NCBI GenBank assembly: GCA_019240015.1
Contig: JAFAZB010000182.1
Coordinates: 1-5,794, forward strand
DNA: 5,794 nucleotides
Direction of reading: 5' to 3'
DNA from: Solirubrobacterales bacterium
GTDB taxonomy: Bacteria > Actinomycetota > Thermoleophilia > Solirubrobacterales > Solirubrobacteraceae
Of the stretch, positions 4,913-5,794 are shown one piece after another (within the stretch, counting starts at the first letter, position 1; each line of letters begins with the position of its first letter). A model generated the notes under the pieces. The model did not search any database. It had not been told where the DNA came from and worked only from the letters and a program-made list of their open reading frames with translations. Made by a program: the position numbers and the translations under genes.

Positions 4913-5794
4913 GTGCCCGAGGCTCCGCACCGCTCGGCCTGCGCGTTCATCGTGCTGGCGCACCGGCAGCCGGGGCAGGTGCTGCGACTGATCAGAAGGC
5001 TGTCGCCCTCCCCCGTGTTCGTGCACGTCGACGCTCGTGCCAGCGCCGCCACATACGAGCCCCTGCTGCGAGCCGCGGAGCGTGAGAAGTCCTTTGAGCT
5101 GTTACCGCGGGTCCGCTCCGGCTGGGGCAGCTGGGGGATCGTGGCCGCGGCGCTCGGCGGTCTGCGGGCCGTCCGGCGCCTCGCGGCCGACCACGTAGCG
5201 ATCCTCAGTGGCCAGGACTATCCGCTGGTCGCGGTCGAACGGATCCAGGGATTCTCCAGGCAGCACCCAGATCTGTCGTTCGTGGCGACGTGGCCCGTGC
5301 CAACGCCCTTGTGGGACCGCGATGGCGGGGCTTACAGGATCCGCTACTGGCATCAGCCCGTGCGCGGCCGGCGATTGTTCGTCCCGCTGCCGCGCCGATT
5401 CCCACACGGCTTGACGCCCTTCGGCGGCTCGCTGTACTGCATGCTGGCGCGATCAGCGGTCGACGCCGTGCTGGAGCTGGTGGAGCGTCGGCCCGACGTG
5501 GTCCGGTTCTACCGGCACGCTTGGATTCCCGATGAGATGTTCATTCCAACCGTGTTGCTGAACTCTCTATCTCCGGATCGGATCATCAATGAGCACCTGT
5601 GGTACATGGACTGGTCGGGGTCCGATGCCAGACACCCCAAGCTGTTGGTGAGCGAAGACGCGGAAGCGTTGATCAACACGGCCGGCAAGGAGTCGGACGC
5701 CGGCGGTCCCGGGCGGGCGAAGCTGTTTGCCCGCAAGTTCGCCGCCGATGTCGACCGGCACGTGCTCGACGTGCTCGATCAGCACGCGTTGCGC
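4913..5794 (+). CDS. core-2/I-branching-type glycosyltransferase (GT14-like), 3' end beyond window
   Basis: 294 codons are open to the right edge. The protein matches the Core-2/I-Branching family (GT14, the family of beta-1,6-N-acetylglucosaminyl- and peptide O-xylosyltransferases): AFIVLAHRQPGQVLRLIRRL (11-30), VFVHVDARA (35-43), the tryptophan-rich SGWGSWGIV (69-77), AILSGQDYPL (96-105), YRIRYWHQP (141-149), GGSLYCMLARSAV (171-183) and IPDEMFIPTVLLNS (205-218), with D207-E208 the likely catalytic acidic pair. The ending LFARKF...VLDVLD (271-289) resembles the usual C-terminus, so only a few residues are probably missing. GTG at 4913 starts 6 bp after the methyltransferase stop; no strong Shine-Dalgarno is seen and no other early start exists, so translation is likely coupled. 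No signal peptide or membrane segment, so it probably works in the cytoplasm on a lipid-linked or nascent glycan. Sugar specificity is unknown. Confidence 0.9.
   Translation, partial: MPEAPHRSACAFIVLAHRQPGQVLRLIRRLSPSPVFVHVDARASAATYEPLLRAAEREKSFELLPRVRSGWGSWGIVAAALGGLRAVRRLAADHVAILSGQDYPLVAVERIQGFSRQHPDLSFVATWPVPTPLWDRDGGAYRIRYWHQPVRGRRLFVPLPRRFPHGLTPFGGSLYCMLARSAVDAVLELVERRPDVVRFYRHAWIPDEMFIPTVLLNSLSPDRIINEHLWYMDWSGSDARHPKLLVSEDAEALINTAGKESDAGGPGRAKLFARKFAADVDRHVLDVLDQHALR

Noticed and set aside
1..5794. tRNA, rRNA, CRISPR array, or intact insertion sequence
   Set aside because: No cloverleaf-like segment, spaced repeat array or transposase motif was seen on either strand.

Overview
The window is high-G+C bacterial DNA with closely packed genes, frequent GTG starts and 4-11 bp gene overlaps. 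Together with a ClpP of ordinary bacterial type, this suggests an actinobacterium, possibly of the Thermoleophilia/Solirubrobacterales kind. That placement is inferred from composition and gene style; no marker gene settles it.

Layout. (1) Positions 2-1286, plus strand: the C-terminal part of an NAD-dependent sugar epimerase/dehydratase (cut by the left edge), overlapping a sugar-1-phosphate nucleotidyltransferase. Together these look like nucleotide-sugar supply. (2) 1301-1918, minus strand: a complete clpP, convergent with the nucleotidyltransferase. The two genes share one palindrome in which their TAG stop codons pair with each other. (3) 1919-2022: a 104-bp divergent control region with two GCAAC/GTTGC dyads. 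(4) 2023-2747, plus strand: an SRPBCC/AHSA1 protein coupled to an ArsR-type repressor without metal-binding cysteines. (5) 2748-2927: a structured intergenic region with two 30-bp G+C-only hairpin repeats, a possible mobile-repeat remnant (GGGGTCAG/CTGACCCC ends), and a nested palindrome around the ribosome-binding site and start codon of the next gene. (6) 2928-5794, plus strand: a tight run of a family-4 glycosyltransferase, an FkbM-type methyltransferase (4-bp overlap) and a GT14 core-2/I-branching-like glycosyltransferase (6-bp gap, open at the right edge).

Working together: regions 1 and 6 read as parts of a surface-glycan or exopolysaccharide locus: sugar activation and epimerisation, backbone transfer, O-methylation, branching. 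The clpP and SRPBCC-arsR block sits between them and has no obvious glycan role; it may be an independent housekeeping/regulatory block. The most interesting non-coding signals are the paired dyads before the SRPBCC-arsR operon and the SD-in-loop, start-in-stem structure before the glycosyltransferase operon. I saw no tRNA, rRNA, CRISPR array or intact transposase. No stretch above 300 bases lacks a gene.
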